Virus record (IMG/VR): IMGVR_UViG_3300033148_007023
Location: 1-27,497 of that record
Length of the DNA: 27,497 nucleotides
Reading direction: 5' to 3' (one strand)
DNA from: a virus
This document shows, one piece after another, positions 15,501 through 21,782 of this stretch; the stretch's first letter is position 1; every line of letters begins with the position of its first letter. The position numbers and the translations under genes are program-made. The notes below the pieces were generated by a model that saw only the letters and a program-made list of their open reading frames with translations, made no database searches and had not been told where the DNA came from.

Positions 15501-15552
15501 TCTTCTCGGAAGACTCACTATTTCCTCGGGCACGGGTGAGGACCTCACGTAG
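12532..15552 (+). CDS. prohead protease-scaffold-major capsid fusion protein
   Basis: 1006 residues in one frame. Residues 1-80 are Cys-containing and unassigned. Residues 95-165 (NYAYPIDKDHVRAAVSYF, YSQTSSRRVIWNRIIAAAKK) form a small helical domain common in phage head proteins. Residues about 262-370 are a T4 gp21-like serine protease: LLVTGTFARVNVPTANKRVY, catalytic His309 in GQDNHPWGG and Ser361 in IELSTRGFGS. Residues 430-620 are Glu/Ala/Lys-rich coiled coil, the expected scaffold. Residues about 640-1006 are a T4 gp23-type HK97-fold capsid protein (IFRELFPKLIALELCSVQPM, CGYKGADWKETCYIYAPYIP, TRFAKYL). LVE-G at 638-641 fits the T4 protease cleavage rule (L/I)xE|(G/A) and would free the capsid domain. 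From codon 432 onward third positions become markedly richer in G/C, as in highly expressed genes. Confidence 0.85.
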   Translation: MKLCPKAKTEECSANGFSYPPAVEALNDIINAIEQCGEIESLAEDIACPYLEWVCEQGGDDRDSLRKAREERSRKYGIEVRDDGNLTKPSKYKDIPDESFGDPVNYAYPIDKDHVRAAVSYFPKKGNYDKYSQTSSRRVIWNRIIAAAKKNGIKHEYNPDSPVDKLLNPTLKRWAKKNAGMGAESIEAASSAIAEATSIEELLAIEADISVSMEESDDAEEWTSVLSETKGKMKAIAEERGLKELTDSYIDKPQVKESKDGRLLVTGTFARVNVPTANKRVYPQSVWNANEEHIANMLLMGKLVGQDNHPWGGTVLDRINIVFQDIWQDGDEMKYEAIVPKTVSGMNLQELIDVGVGIELSTRGFGSVEEGEWNNEDGYLIVQDDYLLHAIDTLMDGASPGTSMKPKEEATEPPHTTEGQETNTPKEERTQMRNRIVKMLEQAVRTAGALGLAEVSESVQAKLDALKAIEVDEGEEFDKAIEEALSALDEAAEKFESAGSAGEEKEKTSTNEGNGDGSGVAVEDAIKRLEALENAAKEREQREQAIAERDAKVAEVMESAEGLSESYASKLRAALESCSVAEEVQKTYDRLYPVMKEASEAVEAGQFAVHIRKDEETQSITGEAQLRPQTTGEVLNGLVEGLKKRTGWEDTGEANASNKIWVFKQLINNYVKEHPYYVECMTREGFKRHKAMIESTQTSDVAVGAPFILPIFRELFPKLIALELCSVQPMSVPDAKVFFYDAKTDPGGLALDTEANFDSTYADHTEGSASAKIKLVISSASVSADAKSVEAEWTTEIAQDLQAYHNMNAESELMASAADEIAREINYTILEDMRANASGSTSRTFKTTAPSGYTGREWDQRLADFISRMSGDIAEKTYRRPNWLVMDPTTASRLSALNTFVSAAPDEMNAFTVDVAYEGVLSNRWKVYSVGWFTNNTIMCGYKGADWKETCYIYAPYIPAYISPQSYNTSTLVASRAVMTRFAKYLVNSDLLGRLTISSGTGEDLT
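13807..13827 (+). promoter_or_regulatory. internal ribosome site and in-frame start for scaffold-capsid protein
   Basis: AAGGAGG (13807-13813), 11-nt spacer, ATG (13825-13827) inside the fusion gene, in frame at codon 432. It lies exactly at the junction between protease and scaffold, and where codon usage changes. It would give a 575-residue scaffold-capsid protein in excess of the protease-containing form, like the nested Nu3 start in lambda gene C. Confidence 0.65.
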
Positions 15553-15591
15553 TAACATTTCGTGAGCCTTATGAACGCTTGGCCGCATAAA

Positions 15592-15642
15592 GTCTAGTCT
15601 GGGTTGGGGGAGATTCTCGGTCGCCTCCAACTCGGACTAGAC
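15592..15642 (+). terminator. hairpin after the capsid gene, no U-tract
   Basis: GTCTAGTC (15592-15599) pairs with GACTAGAC (15635-15642). An inner stem TTGGGGG/CCTCCAA forms beyond a small internal loop. No T-run follows; AAAGGA, the ribosome site of the next small gene, comes immediately after. It may stabilise or attenuate the capsid transcript. Confidence 0.5.
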
Positions 15643-15657
15643 AAAGGACTTGATATT

Positions 15658-15771
15658 ATGGCCCGTAAGGGCGTACCAAAGCGAGACGGTAGTGGTCGTG
15701 GTATTCGTAAGAACAGGGGACGTGGTGGGTGCAAACCCACAAGGAAGACCGGCAAGGGAAGAAACAGATAG
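15658..15771 (+). CDS. 37-residue Gly/Arg/Lys-rich protein
   Basis: Begins MARKGVPKRDGSGRGIRKN and ends KTGKGRNR, with 16 Arg/Lys and 11 Gly of 37. AAAGGA lies 9 nt before the ATG, just after the hairpin. Tiny basic G-R-G proteins like this recur near capsid genes in phage genomes. A role binding packaged DNA or capsid interior is possible but unproven. It stops 7 bp before the tRNA. Confidence 0.6.
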   Translation: MARKGVPKRDGSGRGIRKNRGRGGCKPTRKTGKGRNR

Positions 15772-15778
15772 TTATTGG

Positions 15779-15852
15779 TGCGGGGTAGTGAAGTGGCCTC
15801 ACGGGACCCTCATACGGTTCAGAGCCGGGTTCGATTCCCGGCCCCGCCACCA
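15779..15852 (+). tRNA. tRNA with anticodon CAT (Met or Ile2), encoded CCA
   Basis: 74 nt. Acceptor TGCGGGG/CCCCGCC has 6 pairs and a T1-C72 mismatch. D-arm GTGA-AGTGGCC-TCAC; anticodon arm GGACC-CTCATAC-GGTTC with U33 and CAT; variable AGAG; T-arm CCGGG-TTCGATT-CCCGG; then ACCA. An unpaired 1-72 is an initiator hallmark, but the three G-C pairs of the initiator anticodon stem are absent and 11-24 is the elongator type (T-A). It may be an elongator Met or a lysidine-modified Ile tRNA. No intron. Confidence 0.9.
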
Positions 15853-15855
15853 ATA

Positions 15856-15870
15856 TTCTCACCGCTGAGA
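15856..15870. repeat. second copy of the 15-bp hairpin repeat
   Basis: Identical to 1796-1810 (TTCTCACCGCTGAGA) and located 3 bp after the tRNA CCA. Stem TCTCA/TGAGA with a CCGC loop. It may be a processing or transcript-end element for the tRNA. Confidence 0.4.
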
Positions 15871-15893
15871 GAAAGTAGATTGGAGATAATTAT

Positions 15894-16223
15894 ATGAGGC
15901 TTACAGTACATGATATACGAGAATTGAAGATAGATCTTGAAGACATGCTGCCGTTGGCACGTGATGTCGAGTGGGAATACGGCAAGGGCGGGGAGATAAC
16001 TAAACTAGTTGTCACCAGTTATACTGAAGACCTTGGGCGGCGATGGGCGAAGCGAATTGGGGAAGAAGTTTGTCTCTCAATGTCCTTTTCTATTCATGGT
16101 TGTCTGGGTGGATGTAAGACATATGTTACTCAAGGAAAGAAGTTTGTCATAAAGAATGTTATTGTGGGTTCGGATAAAGAAGAAAGGTCGATGAAGGAAA
16201 AGATAGTTCTTGTAGCTGTGTGA
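15894..16223 (+). CDS. hypothetical protein
   Basis: 109 residues. No family recognised. It has an N-terminal helical part (VHDIRELKIDLEDMLPLARDV) followed by alternating strands. The segment SFSIHGCLGGCKTY contains two Cys three residues apart. The ribosome site GGAG is 9 nt before ATG. It lies between the tRNA and the structured leader of the GT4 gene, transcribed with the structural genes. Confidence 0.5.
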   Translation: MRLTVHDIRELKIDLEDMLPLARDVEWEYGKGGEITKLVVTSYTEDLGRRWAKRIGEEVCLSMSFSIHGCLGGCKTYVTQGKKFVIKNVIVGSDKEERSMKEKIVLVAV

Positions 16224-16250
16224 TGTGGGTAGCTGTTAGGTCAATCTTTC

Positions 16251-16380
16251 GTTGTAGCTGGGAGAGCACCAACAGATATTGGCCCCCGCTTGGTTAGTCG
16301 AAAAAACAGGGCGCATACTTCCCTGCGTCCGGCCTCCCAGCGCCCCGAGCGGGGGCTAGAAACCAAGCTGGAGGCCAGTC
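16251..16380 (+). ncRNA. structured leader RNA with pseudoknot and competing pairings
   Basis: No gene is present in these 157 bases before the GT4 start. GCCCCCGCT (16282-16290) pairs over 9 bp with AGCGGGGGC (16348-16356). GCTTGGTT (16288-16295) pairs over 8 bp with AACCAAGC (16361-16368), giving the C-D-C'-D' order of a pseudoknot. CAGGG/CCCTG (16307-16325) is an inner hairpin. GGCCTCCCAGC (16331-16341) can pair with GCTGGAGGCC (16367-16376), burying the Shine-Dalgarno GGAGG of the next gene, or instead with upstream GCTGGGAG (16257-16264), freeing it. This looks like a translational switch or a folded functional RNA; no known riboswitch or ribozyme class is recognised. Confidence 0.55.
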
Positions 16381-17415
16381 ATGGGGAAGTTGAGGTTTAG
16401 ATTTCAAGCTCCGTTTACTATGAAGACCGGGTACGGCAGGCTGGCCTGCTGGATTGCCCGGTCGTTTCTACACCGACGAGACACCGACGTAGAGATATTT
16501 GCACATGGCGACAAGATACAGGACGATGTTCCACCGGAGGTAATAGAGGCGGCGAGAAAGCCTGCTAACTACCGTGGACTCGGTATCATATTCTCATACC
16601 CTAACCATTTGCATTACCTTCCAACCAATATAAAGGTAGTCTATACAGTTTGGGAGACCGACAGGCTACCCAATGAGTACATTCGTGCACTTGGTGAGGC
16701 GGACTTGATTCTGACCCAAAGTGAGTTTTGCAGGTCGCTGTTTTCTTCTAGTGTTGATGTGCGCGTAGAAAACGTTGGGGCCGGTGTTGACACAGATTTC
16801 TTTACCTATGGTGACACCAGAGATGGTTCTGTATTGAGGATAGGCACGTGTGGTGTAATGTCGCCGAGAAAGGGTATAGATGTTTTAGCTAAGGCGATAG
16901 CCCATTTCAAGGGCAGAAACGATATTGAGTTTCATATAAAGACCAGAGACACTAGGTGGATGCCCGATATAAATCAGAGCAACGTCTTCATATACGATAT
17001 AGACTGGACTAATGAACAGATGAGGGACTTTTACAGGTCGATAGACTTCTTCATTTCTCCGTCTCGGGGCGAAGGTTTCGGGTTGTGTCCGATAGAGGCT
17101 GCATGTTGTGGAACTCCGGGTGCTGTGACAAACTGGTCTGGGCCGAGGGATTACATAGGAGAATATATACAGCCGATAGAGTGGACGTGTCTCAACAGGC
17201 CGCATAGCGGCGCATTTCGTTTTGAACATGTTGGCAAATGGGCCGAACCATCGCTTCAGCACCTTGTTCATGTAATCGAGACTATGTATAATAATGGTGG
17301 GCCCACTGAGGAATACCGACGTAGAGTATCGAAGTGGGCGCGCGGGAATTATGCTATAGACCTCGTGACTGACAGAATACACGCTAGTCTGAGGCGGATA
17401 TATCGTGAACGATGA
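16381..17415 (+). CDS. glycosyltransferase family 4 (GT-B fold)
   Basis: 344 residues. The N-terminal acceptor half (FRFQAPFTMKTGYGRLACWI) is followed by a hinge and the nucleotide-sugar half with RIGTCGVMSPRKGIDVLAKA and SRGEGFGLCPIEAACCGTP. The last is the GT4 E-x7-E signature that binds the donor. It transfers a sugar from a nucleotide-sugar to an acceptor unknown here. Placement between capsid and head-tail connector genes suggests a virion protein as acceptor (inference). The ATG follows a sequesterable GGAGG and a 157-nt structured leader. The 3' end overlaps the adaptor gene by 11 bp. Confidence 0.88.
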   Translation: MGKLRFRFQAPFTMKTGYGRLACWIARSFLHRRDTDVEIFAHGDKIQDDVPPEVIEAARKPANYRGLGIIFSYPNHLHYLPTNIKVVYTVWETDRLPNEYIRALGEADLILTQSEFCRSLFSSSVDVRVENVGAGVDTDFFTYGDTRDGSVLRIGTCGVMSPRKGIDVLAKAIAHFKGRNDIEFHIKTRDTRWMPDINQSNVFIYDIDWTNEQMRDFYRSIDFFISPSRGEGFGLCPIEAACCGTPGAVTNWSGPRDYIGEYIQPIEWTCLNRPHSGAFRFEHVGKWAEPSLQHLVHVIETMYNNGGPTEEYRRRVSKWARGNYAIDLVTDRIHASLRRIYRER

Positions 17416-18070
17416 CCAGCTTCTAGAAGAACTCAGAGCAAATGGGATAAGCAGTTCCCAGATTTCCGATGCCAATGTCTACATGCTTATACGCAGATTG
17501 CTTCGTTTGTATAATAGGTATCGCCCACAACTACTTCATTCCACCATAACGACTGTTGCATATCAGGGCGAGTATGACATAGATGCTGATGCTAATAGTA
17601 TTGTAGAGGTGTTCTGGGAGCCGTCTGCTACCAGTGATGTATTGGCTAGGGTGTTGACAGAGATAAAAGCTATGGAGACGGACTTCCATTATCCATCTCT
17701 TCTCAAGATACACTATGCAAAGCTGGCCTCACTTGCTGATACAGTGAATGGGAACTGGAGAATGTATGGCAGGCAGATTAGGCTTATACCCGTCCCCACT
17801 GAATCGGGCACGGTTGTCCCATACCTTTATACCAAAGGATGGGATGACTTGGACGATATTCCAATTGATGACGAAGAGCTTCTAATAGAGGGTATAGAAG
17901 TTCTTGCTCGTCGTTCGCTGGAGAGAAGCAATTCTGGCAGTGTCGGGTGGAGAGCAGGAGATTATTCAGTAGATGGTAATGCCGGTGCCCGTGGAATAGA
18001 CTCGGCCAACAGGGAATACTCCATGTTCCTTTCGCGGCTTGCCGGTGGAGCGGTTGGGGGGAGAAGCTAG
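17405..18070 (+). CDS. head-tail adaptor (connector) protein
   Basis: 221 residues. The helical N-terminus, VAYQGEYDIDADANSIVEVFW (strand pair common in phage adaptor/neck proteins), and the C-terminal helix LIEGIEVLARRSLERS followed by a Gly/Ser-rich tail fit the adaptor class that binds the portal clip (like SPP1 gp15/HK97 gp6), though larger. Assigned mainly from order: first connector gene after the capsid. GTG start 17405 lies inside the GT4 gene end. Confidence 0.55.
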   Translation: MNDDQLLEELRANGISSSQISDANVYMLIRRLLRLYNRYRPQLLHSTITTVAYQGEYDIDADANSIVEVFWEPSATSDVLARVLTEIKAMETDFHYPSLLKIHYAKLASLADTVNGNWRMYGRQIRLIPVPTESGTVVPYLYTKGWDDLDDIPIDDEELLIEGIEVLARRSLERSNSGSVGWRAGDYSVDGNAGARGIDSANREYSMFLSRLAGGAVGGRS

Positions 18071-18420
18071 TGCGTAGTGATGCATTTCTCCACACCGTAA
18101 CCATACAAACGATGTCTGTTACTTATAATGGTGGCAGGCAGAGTGTTCCCACGTGGACTGAGAGCGCAACTGGAGTGTCTGCCCTCATATCTCCGATAAG
18201 TCTAAGGTATCGTATTACAGTTCTCGGTGGGATTACTGACGAAAGACATCTTCTTTTTTTGCCCGCCGGAACCACGATAAACCGTGGGGATAGAGTGGTA
18301 GACGAGGGCACTAACGAAGTATATACTGTTGCAACGCAGCCGGTAACGTATAAAGACCCAAGAAACGCAACGGATAGTCATATGCAGTGCGAGATAACGC
18401 CACTAGATCCAGAGGAATAG
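18070..18420 (+). CDS. head-closure (stopper) protein
   Basis: 116 residues, all-beta character. ERHLLFLPAGTTINRGDRVV then EVYTVATQPV and a final MQCEITPL strand are typical of the SPP1 gp16-like stopper barrel of about 110 residues. It follows the adaptor with GTG sharing one base with the TAG stop. The protein closes the portal channel after packaging and offers the docking surface for the tail. Confidence 0.6.
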   Translation: MRSDAFLHTVTIQTMSVTYNGGRQSVPTWTESATGVSALISPISLRYRITVLGGITDERHLLFLPAGTTINRGDRVVDEGTNEVYTVATQPVTYKDPRNATDSHMQCEITPLDPEE

Positions 18421-18421
18421 C

Positions 18422-18931
18422 ATGGCAAGTCACGGTGAGGAAATAACAGAGGTGTTGTATGATATTGTAGATTGGAGTTGGTCGGGACATGGGCCAGCCC
18501 CATCATCCGTGACTATACACTCGAAGAACGAGGGCTATCCGTTGGCATTTATTGATAGAGATACAGCAAGACAACCCGCCCTATTCTTCGTCAAGGGCGA
18601 CTGGCCTGCTGTTGTTCACCACCCTAAGATAACTACGGAGACCTATAGGCTATCCATTTACATTACCGATAGACTGCCATCGAGTGGTTATCCAGAGACA
18701 TCAATTAGGCGTAAAATGGATAGCATTGTTACAAACATATTGGCATCAAAGGATACTGATACTCCGACATACAATCTTACTTACCCTATGGGATTGAACT
18801 ATATAGAGGACATCAGGTGGATTGGGACTTTCATGGAAGACGAGGTGCAGGAGCTTATAAATGCGCTTGAACTTGGGCTTGTGTCTGCCATGTCAATGTG
18901 GGAAATACAGGCATACGGGACACAGCGATGA
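18422..18931 (+). CDS. neck / tail-terminator-like protein
   Basis: 169 residues. Alpha/beta pattern with TYRLSIYITDRLPS, a long helix ETSIRRKMDSIVTNILAS and a final helix VQELINALELGLVSAM. Size and place (third gene after the capsid, before the gp10-like gene) suggest a tail-completion or terminator role. No diagnostic motif. One base separates it from the stopper, and its TGA overlaps the next ATG. Confidence 0.45.
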   Translation: MASHGEEITEVLYDIVDWSWSGHGPAPSSVTIHSKNEGYPLAFIDRDTARQPALFFVKGDWPAVVHHPKITTETYRLSIYITDRLPSSGYPETSIRRKMDSIVTNILASKDTDTPTYNLTYPMGLNYIEDIRWIGTFMEDEVQELINALELGLVSAMSMWEIQAYGTQR

Positions 18932-19464
18932 TTTCATTTACTTTTAGCATGAATGCCAATAGTCTGATAAACAAATACAAAGAGCGCAGGTTGATACGTT
19001 ATCCTGCTGCTGTGCAACGGTATGTCAATGGCATAACCAACGTAGCTAAGCTTAGATTTATCAGAGAATCTAGGCACAGAAGATACGTTATAGGTAAATG
19101 GGGTAAGGGATTTATAGTAACTCGTGGGAAGAAGAAGCGTCAGTATATTGGGCCATACTCAAAGAGGAGACCTATTGATAGTGGCCCGACAAAAGACTAC
19201 CAGATGAACATTCAAAGTGGTGAATATGCCTCTGGATGGTTTACTCAGGATGTTAGTTGCCCAGCGTGGGGAAGCCATGCTTATGCAAAGGGCATTGGGA
19301 ACACCGCACCACACGCCAAGTATCTTCACACTATCGGTGGGGCTGGATGGATGCGAGAGCGCCGGATAGTTCCAGTTGTGACGCGATGGGCAAGGAGAGC
19401 GTCCAGACATGGAGCTATTCAGAGACTGCATAGAAGGGCATTGGGGTTTGAAGTATCCAGATGA
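18928..19464 (+). CDS. HK97 gp10-like tail-completion protein (putative)
   Basis: 178 residues, very basic, with many Arg/Lys (KERRLIRYP, RESRHRRYVIGK, RGKKKRQY, RRIVPVVTRWARRASRHG). N-terminal helix then a compact region with Tyr/Gly-rich strands. Position just before the tail block fits the gp10-like minor tail/neck family. ATG 18928 overlaps the previous stop (ATGA) and has GGGA 9 nt upstream; a GTG at 18898 is in frame. Confidence 0.45.
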   Translation: MISFTFSMNANSLINKYKERRLIRYPAAVQRYVNGITNVAKLRFIRESRHRRYVIGKWGKGFIVTRGKKKRQYIGPYSKRRPIDSGPTKDYQMNIQSGEYASGWFTQDVSCPAWGSHAYAKGIGNTAPHAKYLHTIGGAGWMRERRIVPVVTRWARRASRHGAIQRLHRRALGFEVSR

Positions 19465-19469
19465 ATACT

Positions 19470-19485
19470 GTAGCTGGGAGGCTAC
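19470..19485 (+). promoter_or_regulatory. hairpin presenting the GT9 Shine-Dalgarno
   Basis: GTAGC-TGGGAG-GCTAC, a 5-bp stem whose loop holds most of GGGAGG; the ATG is 10 nt past the last G. The 12-mer TGTAGCTGGGAG (19469-19480) also occurs at 16253-16264 in the leader of the GT4 gene. Confidence 0.5.
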
Positions 19486-19491
19486 CGGAAT

Positions 19492-20583
19492 ATGATACGC
19501 TTCAAGACCACAGACACTCGCTTCTACGAAGACCAGCGGTTTGGCTTTGATGCTTCCAGGTATATCATCTGGAAGCATGAATGGTATATAGCCCACGACG
19601 ACTTTGAAAGGTCTCTATGTGCACTTGGAGACAATGAATTTAGGGTAGAACCATATACCCTGAACCAGTGGACCGCAAGGCAGAACGAAGATACCACCGG
19701 CAAGTCGCTTATGCTTATGTGTTGGGGGGGTATAGGCGACCTTATCAGCATGACCCCGATTTTCCGAGCACTCAGAAGAGATTATGGTCTGAAGCAACTT
19801 GTGCTTGCTGCACCGGGAACATTAAAGGCATGGTTCAGTCCATATATAGACCATGTGGTTTCATATCCGACAATGCAGACAAGGGTGCAAGCCTGCGACT
19901 ATGTGCATATGGTAGAAGATATTCTAGGCGAGATGATGCACCGCAACCTTACAGACATATTTGTTGACAACCTTGATATACATGTTCCTATTGGGGAGAG
20001 GTATCCATTCCTCAATCTTGACACGGACACCGTGAAGTATGTCAGGGAACTTCTTCCACCAAGGCGGGGCAAGTATGTAGCCATCCACTTTAAGGGTTCG
20101 GTTCCCGAAAGGTGCATACCGCTTGGGAAAACACTCGCCATAGCCAATAGGATAGCGGACGAAGGGCATACTGCAATCCTTCTCGGCAAATGGCCGGACT
20201 TGGCATCATTTGAGACTGACGATATTGGCGACAGGGTTTCGGCTAGGAACATCAAGCCCGGCGTATACAACATGTGCGGGCTGCTTGAAAATCAGGACGA
20301 GATAGCCGCCTTGATGTCGCTGATGGACTTCTTCATCGGGCCCGACTCCGGCCTTTTGCATATAGCCGGGGCGTTAGGAATACAGGGGCTTGGTATCTTC
20401 ACTGGATACGATAGTTCTATAAGAATAGGGTATTACCCTTCCATTACCGGAGTAGATGTTGACCCAAAGTATCACACCAGCAATAGGGATACATTCTTCC
20501 CGGAGGAAAAACAGCGACAGCTATATGAAGAGGCAATTGATAGCATAGATTGGGATGGTGTTGTCGGGGCGGCGATAGAATGA
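19492..20583 (+). CDS. glycosyltransferase family 9 (heptosyltransferase-like)
   Basis: 363 residues. GGIGDLISMTPIFRALRRDY is the N-terminal signature of GT9 enzymes. The C-terminal MDFFIGPDSGLLHIAGALG is their nucleotide-sugar site, and YVAIHFKGSVPERCIP matches the strand that starts the second domain. In bacteria the family adds ADP-heptose to lipopolysaccharide; the donor here is unknown. It sits between neck genes and the tail tube gene and overlaps the next glycosyltransferase by 4 bp (ATGA), so both form one inserted pair in the structural operon. Confidence 0.82.
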   Translation: MIRFKTTDTRFYEDQRFGFDASRYIIWKHEWYIAHDDFERSLCALGDNEFRVEPYTLNQWTARQNEDTTGKSLMLMCWGGIGDLISMTPIFRALRRDYGLKQLVLAAPGTLKAWFSPYIDHVVSYPTMQTRVQACDYVHMVEDILGEMMHRNLTDIFVDNLDIHVPIGERYPFLNLDTDTVKYVRELLPPRRGKYVAIHFKGSVPERCIPLGKTLAIANRIADEGHTAILLGKWPDLASFETDDIGDRVSARNIKPGVYNMCGLLENQDEIAALMSLMDFFIGPDSGLLHIAGALGIQGLGIFTGYDSSIRIGYYPSITGVDVDPKYHTSNRDTFFPEEKQRQLYEEAIDSIDWDGVVGAAIE

Positions 20584-21443
20584 ACCTAAGTGTCGGAGTG
20601 ATAGTTGTAACCTACAACAGCCTTGGGTTTGTTGAAAGGCTGATTGATGGTATTGAACACGCGGATAGCACGCCCATCGAACTCAGGCTGATAGATAATG
20701 GTTCATCTGATGGAAGCAGAGAATGGATATATAATTATGTCTTCTCACCATCTCCCATAAGAAGGCACGGCGGTTACGCCTTTAGCAAAAACACGGGCTT
20801 TACTCATGCTGTAAACAGGGGGCTAACGTACTTCCTTAACGAACCCAACATAGAATATATAGCATTGGTGAACCCAGATGTGATAATCTGTGATGATTGG
20901 ATAAGTAAACAGCTTCCAATCTTTACAGAGAATCCAACGTGCGGTATAATAGGATGTAGACAGGTTCGAGGACAGGAGATTATACATGGCGGTGGGCAGA
21001 TATATGCTGACCCACGCCCGCTGTGGGAACCAACAACTAAAGAGATAGCTCCCGGCGTCATGGTTGACGACAATGAGTTTATTACCTATTCGCGGTTTGC
21101 TCATCGCAAGGGGCACCTGAACAAAGACGCATGGAATGTTACTGAAGTAGTTCCATGGGTAACGTTTGCTTGTGTTTTTCTCAGGAAGGCGATGGTGGAA
21201 GAGATAGGCTTACTGGACGAACGGTTCTTCAACTATGCGTCGGATGCAGAATATTGTTGTAGGGCATGGAAATACAACTGGGAAGTGTGGTATACTGCTA
21301 ATGCTACAGTGTACCATCATGTTGGTGCATCAGAGGCGCTGGGAGGACAGGAAGTAAAACGGAGGAAGATAGAAGACCTAAGACTTTTCGCACAGGAGGA
21401 GCAGTCCCATGCGTCTTATTGGACACGACGTTGCATTGTTTAG
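20580..21443 (+). CDS. glycosyltransferase family 2 (GT-A fold)
   Basis: 287 residues. VGVIVVTYNSLGFVERLIDG and ELRLIDNGSSDGSREWI at the N-terminus, FSKNTGFTHAVNRGL, and ALVNPDV as the metal-binding D-x-D-equivalent strand. LLDERFFNYASDAEYCCRAW then ATVYHHVGAS is the C-terminal signature of rhamnosyl-like GT2 enzymes. It probably extends a glycan begun by the neighbouring enzymes. Starts at ATG 20580 within the GT9 stop. The last 35 bp overlap the tail tube gene, whose ribosome site AGGAGG lies inside this gene. Confidence 0.85.
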   Translation: MNLSVGVIVVTYNSLGFVERLIDGIEHADSTPIELRLIDNGSSDGSREWIYNYVFSPSPIRRHGGYAFSKNTGFTHAVNRGLTYFLNEPNIEYIALVNPDVIICDDWISKQLPIFTENPTCGIIGCRQVRGQEIIHGGGQIYADPRPLWEPTTKEIAPGVMVDDNEFITYSRFAHRKGHLNKDAWNVTEVVPWVTFACVFLRKAMVEEIGLLDERFFNYASDAEYCCRAWKYNWEVWYTANATVYHHVGASEALGGQEVKRRKIEDLRLFAQEEQSHASYWTRRCIV

Positions 21444-21777
21444 CATCAGTGGGGTAGATGTACTTGCTCTGTATTCGTCTGCTTCTATCAGCTTCACGGT
21501 CAATGAAATTGACCTGACTGCTGCCAAGGACGACTGGACGAATCGGAGAACCAGCACGAGAGATTGGGAAATCTCTTGTACCAAGTTTATTGATGGTTCT
21601 ACTGACTTCATGAACATGATTGTTACTGGTGGGCAGGCCGCTGTGTCTTGCGACATTGGCGGGAGCACGTTTGCGGCCCCCGGCAATATTGTCAGTGCTA
21701 CCATCAACACTGGCACTGGAGAACAGTCGGAAGATTGTACAATCCGAAGTTATGGGACCGCGCCAACAATTTCGTAG
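21409..21777 (+). CDS. major tail (tube) protein
   Basis: 122 residues, strand-rich: GVDVLALYSSASISFTVNEI, WTNRRTSTRDWEISCTKFI, GGQAAVSCDIGGSTFAAPGN, ending GEQSEDCTIRSYG. Pattern and size match TP901-1-like tube proteins (a two-sheet fold polymerising as stacked hexamers). AGGAGG is 9 nt before the ATG. Followed by the tail chaperone pair and tape measure in standard siphovirus order. No sheath gene precedes it. Confidence 0.72.
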   Translation: MRLIGHDVALFSISGVDVLALYSSASISFTVNEIDLTAAKDDWTNRRTSTRDWEISCTKFIDGSTDFMNMIVTGGQAAVSCDIGGSTFAAPGNIVSATINTGTGEQSEDCTIRSYGTAPTIS

Positions 21778-21782
21778 TATGA

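Noticed and set aside
13849-15630. 593-codon open frame on the minus strand opposite the scaffold-capsid region
   Set aside because: It mirrors the strongly G/C-biased third positions of the capsid gene, has low-complexity Leu/Arg composition and no recognisable domain or ribosome site; it is a shadow.
15650-15868. 72-codon plus-strand frame across the small basic gene and tRNA
   Set aside because: It reads through a canonical tRNA in a different frame from the ribosome-site-supported 37-residue gene.
1796-15870. 15-bp repeat (1796 and 15856) as attL/attR or core attachment site
   Set aside because: No integrase gene is seen, the repeat is a simple hairpin, and one 15-mer match is near the chance level for this window.
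16251-16380. Hammerhead or HDV-like ribozyme in the GT4 leader
   Set aside because: No CUGANGA/GAAA hammerhead core. The P1-P2 strand order recalls HDV, but the main helix is 9 bp instead of 7 and no P4 or catalytic-C joining segment is present.
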